A stretch of 64,000 bases of DNA. It comes from Croceicoccus marinus. GTDB taxonomy: Bacteria > Pseudomonadota > Alphaproteobacteria > Sphingomonadales > Sphingomonadaceae. The DNA is taken from contig NZ_CP019602.1 in assembly GCF_001661675.2 (NCBI RefSeq), positions 372,001-436,000 of the forward strand, given 5' to 3'. The notes beneath the pieces are model-generated. The model had not been told where the DNA came from and did no database searches. It was given only the letters and a program-made list of their open reading frames with translations. Shown here piece after piece: positions 33,006 through 42,737 of the stretch (position 1 is the stretch's first letter; the number at the start of each line of letters is the position of its first letter). Made by a program: the position numbers and the translations under genes.

Positions 33006-33715
33006 TCAGCCGGGTTTTCCGGGCTTTCGACCGGGCGCACGGCGGTCATTTTCACCGGTTGCGCCAGCATCTGGCCCTTCATCCAGCCCTCTCCCCTGTC
33101 GGGGTCGAGCGGGGCGTTCCAGATCGCTTCCACCACGTCCATCCCGTCGACCACGTGGCCGAACGCGGCATAGCCTGCGCGGCGGGCCGGATCCGGATTG
33201 TCGGGATCGGCATCGAGGCCCGGCATGTCGGACAGCAGGATGGACCAGTCGCCGGTGGCGCTGCCCGGCTCCAGCATGGCCATCGACAGGGTGCCGCGCG
33301 TGTGTTCGATGCCGGTCTGGTCGGTCGGTTCGTGCGCGATCGGCGGCAGCACACGGTCGGGATAGCCCTGCGCGCCGCCCTGGATCAGCCCGTTGGGCTG
33401 CTCGCCCCAGTCGAGGCGCATGGCGCGGTAGAATTCCGCCCCGTCGAAGCGCTTTTCCGTGGCATAGCGCAGGAAATTGGCGGCAGTGACCGGCGCGCGT
33501 TCGACCTCGAGCGCGACGGTGATGGTGCCCAGCGACGTTTCTATGGCCACAAGCTGCGTGCGCGGCGCGACGGTCGTGTCGCTGGCGGTCGGCGCCTGCG
33601 GCGTGTCCTGTGCCGCGGCGGCGGCGGGGGTGGGGATCGGCTGGTCGGCGGCGGGCTGCGCGGCGGCGGGTAGGGCCAGGAACAGGGCGGCGGCAAGGGA
33701 GAGCATGCGGGTCAT
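33002..33715 (-). CDS. Exported cyclophilin-type peptidyl-prolyl isomerase
   Basis: The 237 aa protein has a signal peptide (MTRMLSLAAALFLALPAAAQ, 1-20), a Pro/Ala/Thr-rich linker (about 21-62) and a cyclophilin domain: IETSLGTITVALEVERAPVTAANFLRY, GAEFYRAM and AAFGHVVDGMDVVEAIW. Several usual active-site residues are altered (FHRV is replaced by FYRAM), so PPIase activity may be weak. Predicted periplasmic. Start ATG at 33715. Divergent from the BlaI-type regulator gene. Confidence 0.88.
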   Translation of the reverse strand: MTRMLSLAAALFLALPAAAQPAADQPIPTPAAAAAQDTPQAPTASDTTVAPRTQLVAIETSLGTITVALEVERAPVTAANFLRYATEKRFDGAEFYRAMRLDWGEQPNGLIQGGAQGYPDRVLPPIAHEPTDQTGIEHTRGTLSMAMLEPGSATGDWSILLSDMPGLDADPDNPDPARRAGYAAFGHVVDGMDVVEAIWNAPLDPDRGEGWMKGQMLAQPVKMTAVRPVESPENPAD

Positions 33716-33830
33716 GCGCGCGAGTATTGCGCTGCCGGGGCGGGGGTGCAAGCGGTCATGGCATCGGCTGCTGGCCGACGAACGATATAGACCGCTCGAC
33801 CGGCGACATGGTTGCTGGGCCCTTGCCGTT

Positions 33831-33861
33831 TACAGCTGTAGTCGTATCGTCTACATCTGTA
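33831..33861 (+). promoter_or_regulatory. Two BlaI/MecI-type operators
   Basis: TACAGCTGTA (33831-33840) and TACATCTGTA (33852-33861) are dyads matching the BlaI/MecI half-site rule TACA/TGTA. Their centres are 21 bp apart, two helical turns, and they end 28 bp before the regulator start. The pair is well placed to autorepress the blaI-blaR1-type operon. Confidence 0.85.
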
Positions 33862-33889
33862 GTCGCAATTCGAGACACGGGAACGATTC

Positions 33890-34273
33890 ATGCCAGATGC
33901 CGCCGCCGACCGCATTTCCGAAGCCGAGCAATCGGTGCTGGAAGCGCTGTGGGAGGCGGGCGAGCCGCTGACCGCATCGCAAGTGGCCGAGCGCGTGGAC
34001 GAGGAAAAGGGCTGGAGCTTGGCCACGGTCAAGACGCTGCTGTCGCGGCTGGTCGCCAAGAACGCCATCGCGACCGAGCCCGATGGCCGCCGTTTCCTCT
34101 ATTCGCCGCTGATCGGGCGCGAGGCCTTTCTGGGCAGCGAATCGCGCCGCCTGCTGGACCGCCTGTTCGGCGGGCGCGCGGCCAGCCTGTTCGCGCATCT
34201 GGCCGAAGCCGAGGCGCTGAGCGAGCGCGACCTGACCGAGATCGAGGGACTGCTGAGGGAGCTCAGGAAATGA
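33890..34273 (+). CDS. BlaI/MecI/CopY family transcriptional repressor
   Basis: A 127 aa protein with a winged helix (ISEAEQSVLEALWEAGEPLTASQVAERV, then WSLATVKTLLSRLVAKNAI) and a C-terminal dimerisation helix region. The family binds TACA/TGTA dyads, present twice just upstream, and is released when an M56 receptor protease signals cleavage. Its stop overlaps the ATG of the receptor gene (ATGA), so the pair is coupled. No beta-lactamase or copper gene is adjacent, so its regulon is probably elsewhere or is only itself. Confidence 0.93.
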   Translation: MPDAAADRISEAEQSVLEALWEAGEPLTASQVAERVDEEKGWSLATVKTLLSRLVAKNAIATEPDGRRFLYSPLIGREAFLGSESRRLLDRLFGGRAASLFAHLAEAEALSERDLTEIEGLLRELRK

Positions 34274-35961
34274 TGACGCCAACGGGAATGACTGGGGACA
34301 TCGCCCTTCTGGATTACGCCGCCGACACGCTGATCGGAACCGGGGTGCTGATCGCCGCCGCGCTGCTGCTGCGCCGGCCGGTGGCGCACTGGTTCGGGCC
34401 GCGCGCGGCCTATGCGCTGTGGGCCTTGCCGCTGGCACGGCTGGTCATGCCGCCGCTGGTGCTGCCGGCGTGGATGCGGCCCGCCGAGGTGCCCGCCGTA
34501 GATGCGGCGCCGGTTGCGGCAAACGTCCCGCTGTTCGCAGACAAGACCCCGCCGGTGCTGCCGCAGGCCGATCTGGCCGCCATGGGCGATCCCGCGCCGT
34601 CGCTGATCGCGCCTGATGTGCTGGTCGGATCGCTGGTGTTCGTCTGGCTGGCGGTGGCGCTGGCGTTCCTGGCATGGCGCTGGTCGTCCTATCACCGCAT
34701 GCGCCGCATGCTGCTGAAGGGCGCGCGACCGGTGGGCGAATGGGAAGACATCCGCCTGGTCGAGACCGATGCCGTTGCCGCGCCCGTCGCATTCGGCGTG
34801 CTGGACAAGGTTATCGCGATGCCGACCGGCTTCATGGCCGACCTCGACAGCGCGGGCCGCGACCTCGCCATCGCGCATGAGATCGCGCATCACCGCGGGC
34901 ACGATCTGCTCGCCAATATTGCCGCCCAGCCCTTGCTGGCGCTGCACTGGTTCAATCCGATCGCGTGGCTGGGCTGGCGCGCGATGCGGCGGGACCAGGA
35001 AGCCGCGTGCGATGCGCGCGTCATGGATTCGCATGCCGACGGAGGGCGCGACGTCGCCATTCGCGCGCATTACGGATCGGTGATCGCCGCCTCTGCGCGT
35101 GAGCAGAACCTTGCCCTTGCAGCCCCCATGGCCGGATTTCGGGAGATCGGGCCCCTGCTGGGCGAGAAAGCCATCGTCCATCGTCTCAGGAGCCTGACCA
35201 TGTCCCCCTCCCGCCTGCGCCGCCGTACCGGTATCATGCTGATCGGCGCCGGAGCCTGCGTCGCTTTGCCGCTGACCGCATCGATCTCCTATGCCGAGGG
35301 GCAGGTCGACGTGCCCGCGCCGCCTTCCGTGCCGGCCGCGGTGCCCGCCGTGCCGCAGCCGCCGCTGCCCCCCGCGGCGCCCTTTGCGCCCGAGCCGCCG
35401 CTGCCGCCCGAACCCCCGCTGCCGCCCGAGCACGGCGTCCATTCGGGCGACCCGCACAGCTGGATCTTCGAGGAGCAGCGCGAGCTGGAAGAGGAAGATG
35501 CCGAAATGGTGCGGGAACAGGCCCAGCTTCGTGAAGAGATCCGCATGGTGCGCCGCGACACGGATATGAGCCGCTCCGAGCGCGCCCATGTCGAGCGCGA
35601 ACTGGAACGCGCCGCCGCCGAGCTGGAGCGTTCCCGCGTCGACATTCGCCGGGCCGCGCGCGAGGCGATGCGAGCCGCCGCCGCCGCGCCGCAGGTGCAG
35701 GAATTCACCTCCGCCGACGGCAAGCTGCGCACGATCCGCGTCAGCCAGGTCGGAAACGACGGCAGGAGCCGCGTCGTGCAGGAGCATGTGATCGACGAGC
35801 GCGCGATCGAGCGCAGCGCCATGCACGCGGCCATCGCGGGGATCGAAGGCGCGCGGGTGGCGATCGCCTCGAGCGCGGCGATGTCGGCCGATGTGCGCGC
35901 TGAGGTGCTGGCCGATCTGGACGCCGAACTGGCCGAGCTTCGCCGCGACATGGCGGAATAG
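34270..35961 (+). CDS. BlaR1-type M56 family membrane metallopeptidase with coiled-coil sensor region
   Basis: The 563 aa protein has N-terminal membrane helices (about 15-35, 45-66, 118-136), a cytoplasmic M56 domain with HEIAH at 203-207 and the downstream zinc-ligand region RRDQEAACDARVMD, and a further membrane helix near 320-340 (IMLIGAGACVALPLTASI). The extracellular part is a Pro-rich stretch (about 350-395, repeats of PPLPPE) and a long Glu/Arg-rich coiled coil (about 400-480), not the penicillin-binding domain of BlaR1. It should therefore sense something other than a beta-lactam. Operon with the repressor gene. Confidence 0.9.
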   Translation: MMTPTGMTGDIALLDYAADTLIGTGVLIAAALLLRRPVAHWFGPRAAYALWALPLARLVMPPLVLPAWMRPAEVPAVDAAPVAANVPLFADKTPPVLPQADLAAMGDPAPSLIAPDVLVGSLVFVWLAVALAFLAWRWSSYHRMRRMLLKGARPVGEWEDIRLVETDAVAAPVAFGVLDKVIAMPTGFMADLDSAGRDLAIAHEIAHHRGHDLLANIAAQPLLALHWFNPIAWLGWRAMRRDQEAACDARVMDSHADGGRDVAIRAHYGSVIAASAREQNLALAAPMAGFREIGPLLGEKAIVHRLRSLTMSPSRLRRRTGIMLIGAGACVALPLTASISYAEGQVDVPAPPSVPAAVPAVPQPPLPPAAPFAPEPPLPPEPPLPPEHGVHSGDPHSWIFEEQRELEEEDAEMVREQAQLREEIRMVRRDTDMSRSERAHVERELERAAAELERSRVDIRRAAREAMRAAAAAPQVQEFTSADGKLRTIRVSQVGNDGRSRVVQEHVIDERAIERSAMHAAIAGIEGARVAIASSAAMSADVRAEVLADLDAELAELRRDMAE

Positions 35962-36198
35962 GTCGAAGGGTTCGTATTCCCATTACGCGCGGCCGGGGCG
36001 GGGTTCAGGTAGTCACCGGTCCGCCGCCCGCCATTCCCTGCAGGCAGACGGCCGGGGAAACCGCGATTCCGGGCGACCCTGCACGGCAGGCATCGATCTC
36101 GCCCGCCCGGCGGAGCAGCGGGCTGGGCGGCAGGGCGCGGAAGTCAGTTCCTTCCCGCGCCCCCACCCATCAGCCTGGCACCCATCAGCCGGCGCCCG

Positions 36199-37056
36199 TC
36201 AGCCCAGCAGGGCCGAGAAGGTGTCGCACTGGTCCTCGTCACCGGTGCGCAGGCCGCGTTGCAGCCATTCCTGGCGCTGGGCGCTGGTGCCGTGGGTGAA
36301 ATTGTCGGGGCTGACGCGGCCCTGCGTCAGCGCGTCGTCGCCGATCGAGGAGGCGGCGGTCATGCCTTCCTCCAGGTCGCCGGGTTCCATCAGCTCGCTA
36401 TTCTTGGCGGCCCACACGCCCGCATAGCAATCGGCCTGCAGCTCCATCGCGACCTGGATGCGGTTGGCCGCGCCGGGGTTCTGCTGCTGCAACTGGCGCA
36501 CCTGTCCGGCCTGTCCGGTCAGGTTCTGGACGTGGTGGCCATATTCATGCGCCATCACATAGGCACGCGCGAAATCGCCGCCCGCGCCCAGCTGCTGGTC
36601 GAGCTGGTCGTAGAAGCTGGTGTCAATGTAGATGCCCTGGTCGCTCGGGCAATAGAACGGCCCCATCGCGCTCTGCGCCGCGCCGCAGCCCGAGCGGCCC
36701 TGACGGTCGTAGAAATTGAGCGTCGGGCGCGCGAAGTCGATGCCCGCATCCTGGAACAGCGGCTGCCATGTCTGGTCAAGCGAGGACAGCGCGGCGCAGC
36801 TTTCGCGGCTGTATTCGTTGACGCTGCAGCTTTCCTCCAGCGTCTGGCCGCCGGTCTGCACCGGGGCGCTGGAATCGACCGAATCGACCATGCCCAGCGT
36901 GGCCATCGGGTCCAGCCCGAAGATGAAATAGCCCGCGATCGCCAGCACCACCGCGCCGCAGCCCAGCTTGCCACCGCCGCCGCCAAGGCCCCCGCCGCCG
37001 CCCGCGCCGCGCTGGTCGCGCACCCTGATATTGCGGGAAATGTCGTTGAGCCGCAT
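36199..37056 (-). CDS. Neutral zinc metallopeptidase, YpfJ/KPN_02809 family
   Basis: The 285 aa protein has a short cytoplasmic Gly-rich N-terminus (GAGGGGGLGGGGG, 17-29), one membrane anchor (about 34-50) and an exported domain with the zinc motif HEYGH at 170-174. Six or more Cys (CSVNEYSRESC, SGCG, FYCPS, DQC) suggest disulfides. The family is widespread and its substrates are unknown. Start ATG at 37056, preferred over an upstream ATG at 37083. It stands alone; the gap 35962-36198 before it holds no gene. Confidence 0.9.
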   Translation of the reverse strand: MRLNDISRNIRVRDQRGAGGGGGLGGGGGKLGCGAVVLAIAGYFIFGLDPMATLGMVDSVDSSAPVQTGGQTLEESCSVNEYSRESCAALSSLDQTWQPLFQDAGIDFARPTLNFYDRQGRSGCGAAQSAMGPFYCPSDQGIYIDTSFYDQLDQQLGAGGDFARAYVMAHEYGHHVQNLTGQAGQVRQLQQQNPGAANRIQVAMELQADCYAGVWAAKNSELMEPGDLEEGMTAASSIGDDALTQGRVSPDNFTHGTSAQRQEWLQRGLRTGDEDQCDTFSALLG

Positions 37057-37150
37057 CGTCGCCCCCCTGATGATCTGCCACACATGCCGGGCGTGATTCG
37101 CCCGCGCACGTCAAGTTCCTGATCGACTACAAACCATAATGGAGGCTGAA

Positions 37151-37936
37151 ATGTTCCTTTCCGGCAAGACCGCGCTCGTGACCGGTTCCACCTCGGGCAT
37201 CGGGCTCGCCTATGCGAGGGCGCTGGCGGCGGAGGGAGCGAACCTGGTGATCAACGGTTTCGGCGACGAGGCGGAGATCGAGAAGGAACGCGCCGCGCTG
37301 GAGGCGGCAAGCGGGGCAAAGGCGATCTACGCGGGCGGCGACCTGACGAAGACCGAGGGCTGCGAGAGCCTGATGCAGGCGGGGCTGGATGCGTTCGGCG
37401 CGGTCGACATTCTGATCTGCAATGCGGGCATGCAATATGTCGCCCCGGTCGACGAATTCCCGGTCGAGAAATGGGACCAGATCATCGCGCTGAACCTGTC
37501 GAGCGCGTTCCATTGCTCGCGCCTTGCCATTCCCGGGATGAAGCAGAAGGGCTGGGGCCGCATCATCTTTACCGCCAGCGCCCATTCGCTGACCGCCTCG
37601 CCGTTCAAATCGGCCTATGTCTCGGCCAAGCATGCGCTGGCGGGGCTGGCCAAGACCATCGCGCTGGAACTGGCGGAGCAGAACGTGACCGCCAATTGCA
37701 TCAGCCCCGGCTATGTCTGGACCCCACTGGTCGAGGAGCAGATCCCCGACACGATGAAGGCGCGCCGCATGACGCGCGAGCAGGTGATCAACGACGTGCT
37801 GCTGGAGCGCGAGCCGACCAAGAAATTCTCGACCGCCGAGGATATCGCCGCGGTCGCATTGTTCCTGTGCGGCAAGGCGGCGGACAATATCACCGGGACC
37901 AATATCTCGGTCGATGGCGGGTGGACCGCGCAATAA
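37151..37936 (+). CDS. bdhA: 3-Hydroxybutyrate dehydrogenase (SDR family)
   Basis: Oxidises 3-hydroxybutyrate to acetoacetate with NAD+, in polyhydroxybutyrate or ketone-body use. A 261 aa classical SDR: TGSTSGIG cofactor loop at 11-18, NAG at 91-93, catalytic Ser143, Tyr156 and Lys160 (SAYVSAKHA), and the substrate-lid part WTPLVEEQIPD, which fits 3-hydroxybutyrate dehydrogenases. The ATG at 37151 is chosen because GGAGG lies 6 nt upstream. No PHB genes are adjacent, so the substrate is inferred from motif resemblance. Confidence 0.85.
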   Translation: MFLSGKTALVTGSTSGIGLAYARALAAEGANLVINGFGDEAEIEKERAALEAASGAKAIYAGGDLTKTEGCESLMQAGLDAFGAVDILICNAGMQYVAPVDEFPVEKWDQIIALNLSSAFHCSRLAIPGMKQKGWGRIIFTASAHSLTASPFKSAYVSAKHALAGLAKTIALELAEQNVTANCISPGYVWTPLVEEQIPDTMKARRMTREQVINDVLLEREPTKKFSTAEDIAAVALFLCGKAADNITGTNISVDGGWTAQ

Positions 37937-38085
37937 TCCGGCAGTTTCACCCCCGCCGCGCGCCCGTTTCGCCCCCGTTTCGTCCAGGCGCCGCGGGGGT
38001 GCAATAAATGCACCATAGCCCTCTAGCGGAAGGGGGGTCATCTGGTTACATGGGCCGCCACGATTCCCCCCTTACGCAAATATGA

Positions 38086-39576
<1,491 letters not shown>

Positions 39577-39583
39577 GGCCGCG

Positions 39584-40096
39584 GTGGGATACGAAGCCCG
39601 CCTCGCCAAGGTTTTCGGGCTGGACGATGCGGGCTGGGATCGCCACGCCAATCCGTGGAGCGGGTGGAGCCGGCTGGTCACCGGGTGGCCGGTGATCATC
39701 GCGGTGGGCTGGAGCCGGCTGTGGATCGGCTGGTGGGCCGTGCCGCTGGGGCTGCTTGCCGCGTTCTGGCTGTGGCGCAATCCGCTGAGCTTTCCGCCCG
39801 CGCAGGGCGACAGCCACTGGATGAGCCGCGCCGTGTGGGGCGAGCGTCTGTGGATCCGGCGTGAAGGATTGGCCGAGGCGGGCCTGGCGGTCTGGAAATT
39901 TCATGGCTGGAACGTGCTGGCGGGGCTGGGCGCGGCGGTCGCAATATACGGGATCGTGATGTTCGACGTGATCGCCTGTTTCTCTGGCGCCTTGGCCAGT
40001 TTTTTCGCCAAGATCGGCTTTGTCGCGCGGTGCGAGACATTGTATCGGCGCGCCGTCGCCGTGCATCCCGAATTACGGCGCGGGGGCGCGCGATGA
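39584..40096 (+). CDS. DUF6653-like integral membrane protein
   Basis: A 170 aa Trp-rich protein: WDRHANPWSGWSRLVTGWPV, then LWIGWWAVPLGLLAAFWLWRNP, and a final helix region around AIYGIVMFDVIACFSG. Three to four membrane helices. The RHANPWSGWSR pattern resembles DUF6653, from memory. GTG start 7 bp after guaB; its stop overlaps the rsmB start (ATGA). Function unknown. Confidence 0.75.
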   Translation: MGYEARLAKVFGLDDAGWDRHANPWSGWSRLVTGWPVIIAVGWSRLWIGWWAVPLGLLAAFWLWRNPLSFPPAQGDSHWMSRAVWGERLWIRREGLAEAGLAVWKFHGWNVLAGLGAAVAIYGIVMFDVIACFSGALASFFAKIGFVARCETLYRRAVAVHPELRRGGAR

Positions 40097-41271
40097 CGCC
40101 TGCCGCACGGGTCCAGGCCGCCATCGAACTGCTGGACGGCATCATCTCCGCCGCGCGCGAGGGCGGTGCGCCTGCCGACCGCGTGGTGGCCGATGGGCTG
40201 CGCGCGCGCCGCTATGCCGGATCGAAGGACCGCCGCGCGATCCGAGAATTGGTCTATGGCGCGATCCGCGCCTGCGGACCGGTGCCCGATACGGGCCGCG
40301 CCGCGATGCTGCGATTGGCCGAGTTGCAGCCCGAACTGGCGGAATCGTTCGACGGATCCTCCTATGGCCCTGCATCCATCGGCGCGAATGAGAAGGCAGC
40401 GCAAGGCGGCGTCGCACCCGCCTGGCTGGCCGAGCGGCTGGCGGCGTCGGATATTGCGGGCGAAGAGGCCGAGGCGCTGCTGGACCGCGCCCCGCTGGAC
40501 ATTCGGGTCAATGCGCTGAAGGCCACGCGCGACGCGCTGGAACTGCCGGTGGCGGGCGAGCCTCTGCTCGCGCCGCATGGACTGCGCCTGCCTGCAGGCA
40601 CTCCGGTCGAGGGGTGGGATGCCTACAAGGGCGGGCTGATCGAGGTGCAGGACGGCGGCAGCCAGCTGGCCTGCATGGCCGTGGGCGCGCAGCCGGGCGA
40701 GACGATCATCGATTTATGCGCGGGCGCGGGCGGCAAGACGCTGGCGCTGGCCGCGGCGATGGAGAACGCGGGCACGCTGGTCGCCTGCGATACCAATCGC
40801 CAGCGCCTGTCGAACCTGCGTCCCCGCGCCGAGCGGGCGGGCGCCGACATCGTGACCGAGATCCTGCTGAACCCCGGACGCGAACTGGACGCGCTGGACG
40901 CCTGGCGCGGCAAGGCCGATGCAGTGCTGGTCGATGCGCCCTGCAGCGGCACCGGGACCTGGCGGCGCAATCCCGAATCGCGCTGGCGCATCACGCCCGA
41001 TGAGATCGAGCGACTGTCGGCCCTGCAGTTCCGCCTGCTGGAAATCGCGGGCCAGCTGCTGCGTCCCGGCGGGCGGCTGGTCTATGTCGTCTGCTCGCTG
41101 CTGGACGAGGAGGGCGCGGCGCTTTTCGGCAGGTTTACAGCGGCTTGCCCGGATCTGCTTGCCGATTCGCCGGCCATTTCCGCGGGCCGGTCAAGGGGCA
41201 GCGGGACACGGCTTACCCCGTATCGCGACGGCACGGACGGATTTTTCTTCGCGCGGGCGGCAAAGGTCTGA
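40093..41271 (+). CDS. rsmB: RsmB-family RNA (cytosine-5-)methyltransferase
   Basis: A 392 aa protein with an N-terminal NusB-like helical domain (about 1-120, GSKDRRAIRELVYGAIRA) and a C-terminal SAM domain: DLCAGAGGKTLALAA, DTNRQRLSNL, the catalytic Cys in VDAPCSGTGTWRRNPE and the second Cys motif VYVVCSLLDEEG. This arrangement is that of 16S rRNA m5C967 methyltransferase RsmB, although some alphaproteobacterial homologues may modify other sites. Coupled to the upstream gene by ATGA. Confidence 0.9.
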   Translation: MTPAARVQAAIELLDGIISAAREGGAPADRVVADGLRARRYAGSKDRRAIRELVYGAIRACGPVPDTGRAAMLRLAELQPELAESFDGSSYGPASIGANEKAAQGGVAPAWLAERLAASDIAGEEAEALLDRAPLDIRVNALKATRDALELPVAGEPLLAPHGLRLPAGTPVEGWDAYKGGLIEVQDGGSQLACMAVGAQPGETIIDLCAGAGGKTLALAAAMENAGTLVACDTNRQRLSNLRPRAERAGADIVTEILLNPGRELDALDAWRGKADAVLVDAPCSGTGTWRRNPESRWRITPDEIERLSALQFRLLEIAGQLLRPGGRLVYVVCSLLDEEGAALFGRFTAACPDLLADSPAISAGRSRGSGTRLTPYRDGTDGFFFARAAKV

Positions 41272-41453
41272 TAATCTGACCTCCTATGGCTGACGTCTCG
41301 GCAAGATCCGGCCCGCCAGCGGCACGACATCTACCGCCTGTCCCAACAGCGGGGCAGGTCGCGAAGGCGGAGCAAGTCGCGGAACCGGGCGCATCGAACG
41401 GCAGTTACGGGATCACGCCCCCATCGCGGGGATCCACGCCTATGGAGCTTTTC

Positions 41454-41987
41454 ATGCGCTATTCGCCCCTTGCCCTTGCCTTGTCCCTTGTCGTTGCCGT
41501 CACGGCCAGCACGGGTTTCGGACAAGTGCAGCAAACCGAAGATCCGCGCGTGACCGAACTGCTTTCGATGGGCCGGGCCGCGCTGGCGTCGGGTAATGCG
41601 GATGCGGCGACCGACCGGTTCGAGGCGGCGCTGGTGCTCGATCCCGGCTATGCGCCGACCTATCTGGAGCTGGCCGATGCCGCCCGCATGCGCGGCATGC
41701 AGGGGCAGGCGATCCATTACTACCGCGAGGCGCAGAGCCGCGATCCCGGCAATCTGCACGCGATCGCGGGCGAGGGCGCGGCCATGGCGGAAAAGGGCGC
41801 GACCGCCAAGGCGGAGCAGAACCTGGCCAAGCTGCAGAGCCTGTGCGGCACCAATTGCGCCGAGGCGGGCGAACTGGCCGCGGTGATTGCGCGCGGCCCG
41901 CTACCCGAAGTGAAATCGGCGGAGGCCAGCACGCCCGAGGGCATCGGCCCCGATTCCATCGGCAAGCCCGCGACCGAACAGAACTGA
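41454..41987 (+). CDS. Exported TPR-repeat protein
   Basis: A 177 aa protein. A signal peptide (MRYSPLALALSLVVAVTAST, cleavage near FGQ) is followed by two to three TPR helices pairs: LLSMGRAALASGNADAATDRFEAALVLDP, PTYLELADAARMRG and AIHYYREAQSRDPG. Two Cys (LCGTNC) may form a disulfide. The ATG at 41454 is preferred because GGAG lies 8 nt upstream. Predicted periplasmic scaffold; partner unknown. Convergent with rppH. Confidence 0.82.
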   Translation: MRYSPLALALSLVVAVTASTGFGQVQQTEDPRVTELLSMGRAALASGNADAATDRFEAALVLDPGYAPTYLELADAARMRGMQGQAIHYYREAQSRDPGNLHAIAGEGAAMAEKGATAKAEQNLAKLQSLCGTNCAEAGELAAVIARGPLPEVKSAEASTPEGIGPDSIGKPATEQN

Positions 41988-42010
41988 TCGCCGGGCCTGG
42001 GCGCCGCGCG

Positions 42011-42508
42011 TCAGATCAGCGCGCGGAATTCGGCCAGCACCTGCTCGTACACCGGGCGCTTGAAGGGGATGATCAGCTCGGGCAGCAGTTCGGGTTCGAT
42101 CCAGCGATATTCCTGGAATTCGGCGGGATCGTGCGCGGACAGGTCGATATGCTCGTCCCCGCCGGTGAAGCGCATCAGGAACCAGCTCTGCCGCTGGCCG
42201 ATATACCGGCCGCCCCACAGCTTGCCGTGCAGATGCGGCGGCAGTTCATAGAACAGCTCTTCGCGCGTGGTGGCGACCAGTTCGACATGCTCGCGCCTTA
42301 TGCCCGTTTCCTCGCGCAGTTCGCGGAAAGCGGCCTCGTTCATGTCCTCGCCCGGATCGACGCCGCCTTGCGGCATCTGCCACCAGTCGCCTTCCTTGGT
42401 GTCGATCCGCTTGCCGACGAACACGCGCCCCAGATCGTTGACGATCATCATCCCCGCGCAGGGACGGAACCGGGCGGGATCGCGGTCGGCTGAATTGGGC
42501 GTGGTCAT
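42011..42508 (-). CDS. rppH: RNA pyrophosphohydrolase
   Basis: Removes pyrophosphate from mRNA 5' ends, starting decay. A 165 aa Nudix protein with the box GGVDPGEDMNEAAFRELREE then TGI, PCAGMMIVNDLGRVFVGKR at the start and WWQMPQGG, which separate RppH from other Nudix hydrolases. Start ATG at 42508. The 229-bp gap to korA holds no gene. Confidence 0.94.
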   Translation of the reverse strand: MTTPNSADRDPARFRPCAGMMIVNDLGRVFVGKRIDTKEGDWWQMPQGGVDPGEDMNEAAFRELREETGIRREHVELVATTREELFYELPPHLHGKLWGGRYIGQRQSWFLMRFTGGDEHIDLSAHDPAEFQEYRWIEPELLPELIIPFKRPVYEQVLAEFRALI

Positions 42509-42737
42509 GGAAAGGCGATTCCGCTTGGCTGATACGGCAGGTGTCGTCGCGCAGGTCAGATAGGGCCTTGCGCAAGCGCCCTGATATGGCGCAGCTTGCC
42601 GGGATACAAAGTATTTCTCGATTGTAACCTTGCAGGGGCCAGGCACGGTTCGCCTGCAGGGGGATTGAAAAAGCATAAGGGGCGTTCGCAGGCAGATTTC
42701 CGCAGGGCAGGACGGCTCCACTGGAAGAGGGTACGCG

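Noticed and set aside
33890..35961. Beta-lactam resistance locus
   Set aside because: The regulator pair is present but there is no beta-lactamase or penicillin-binding sensor domain in the window.
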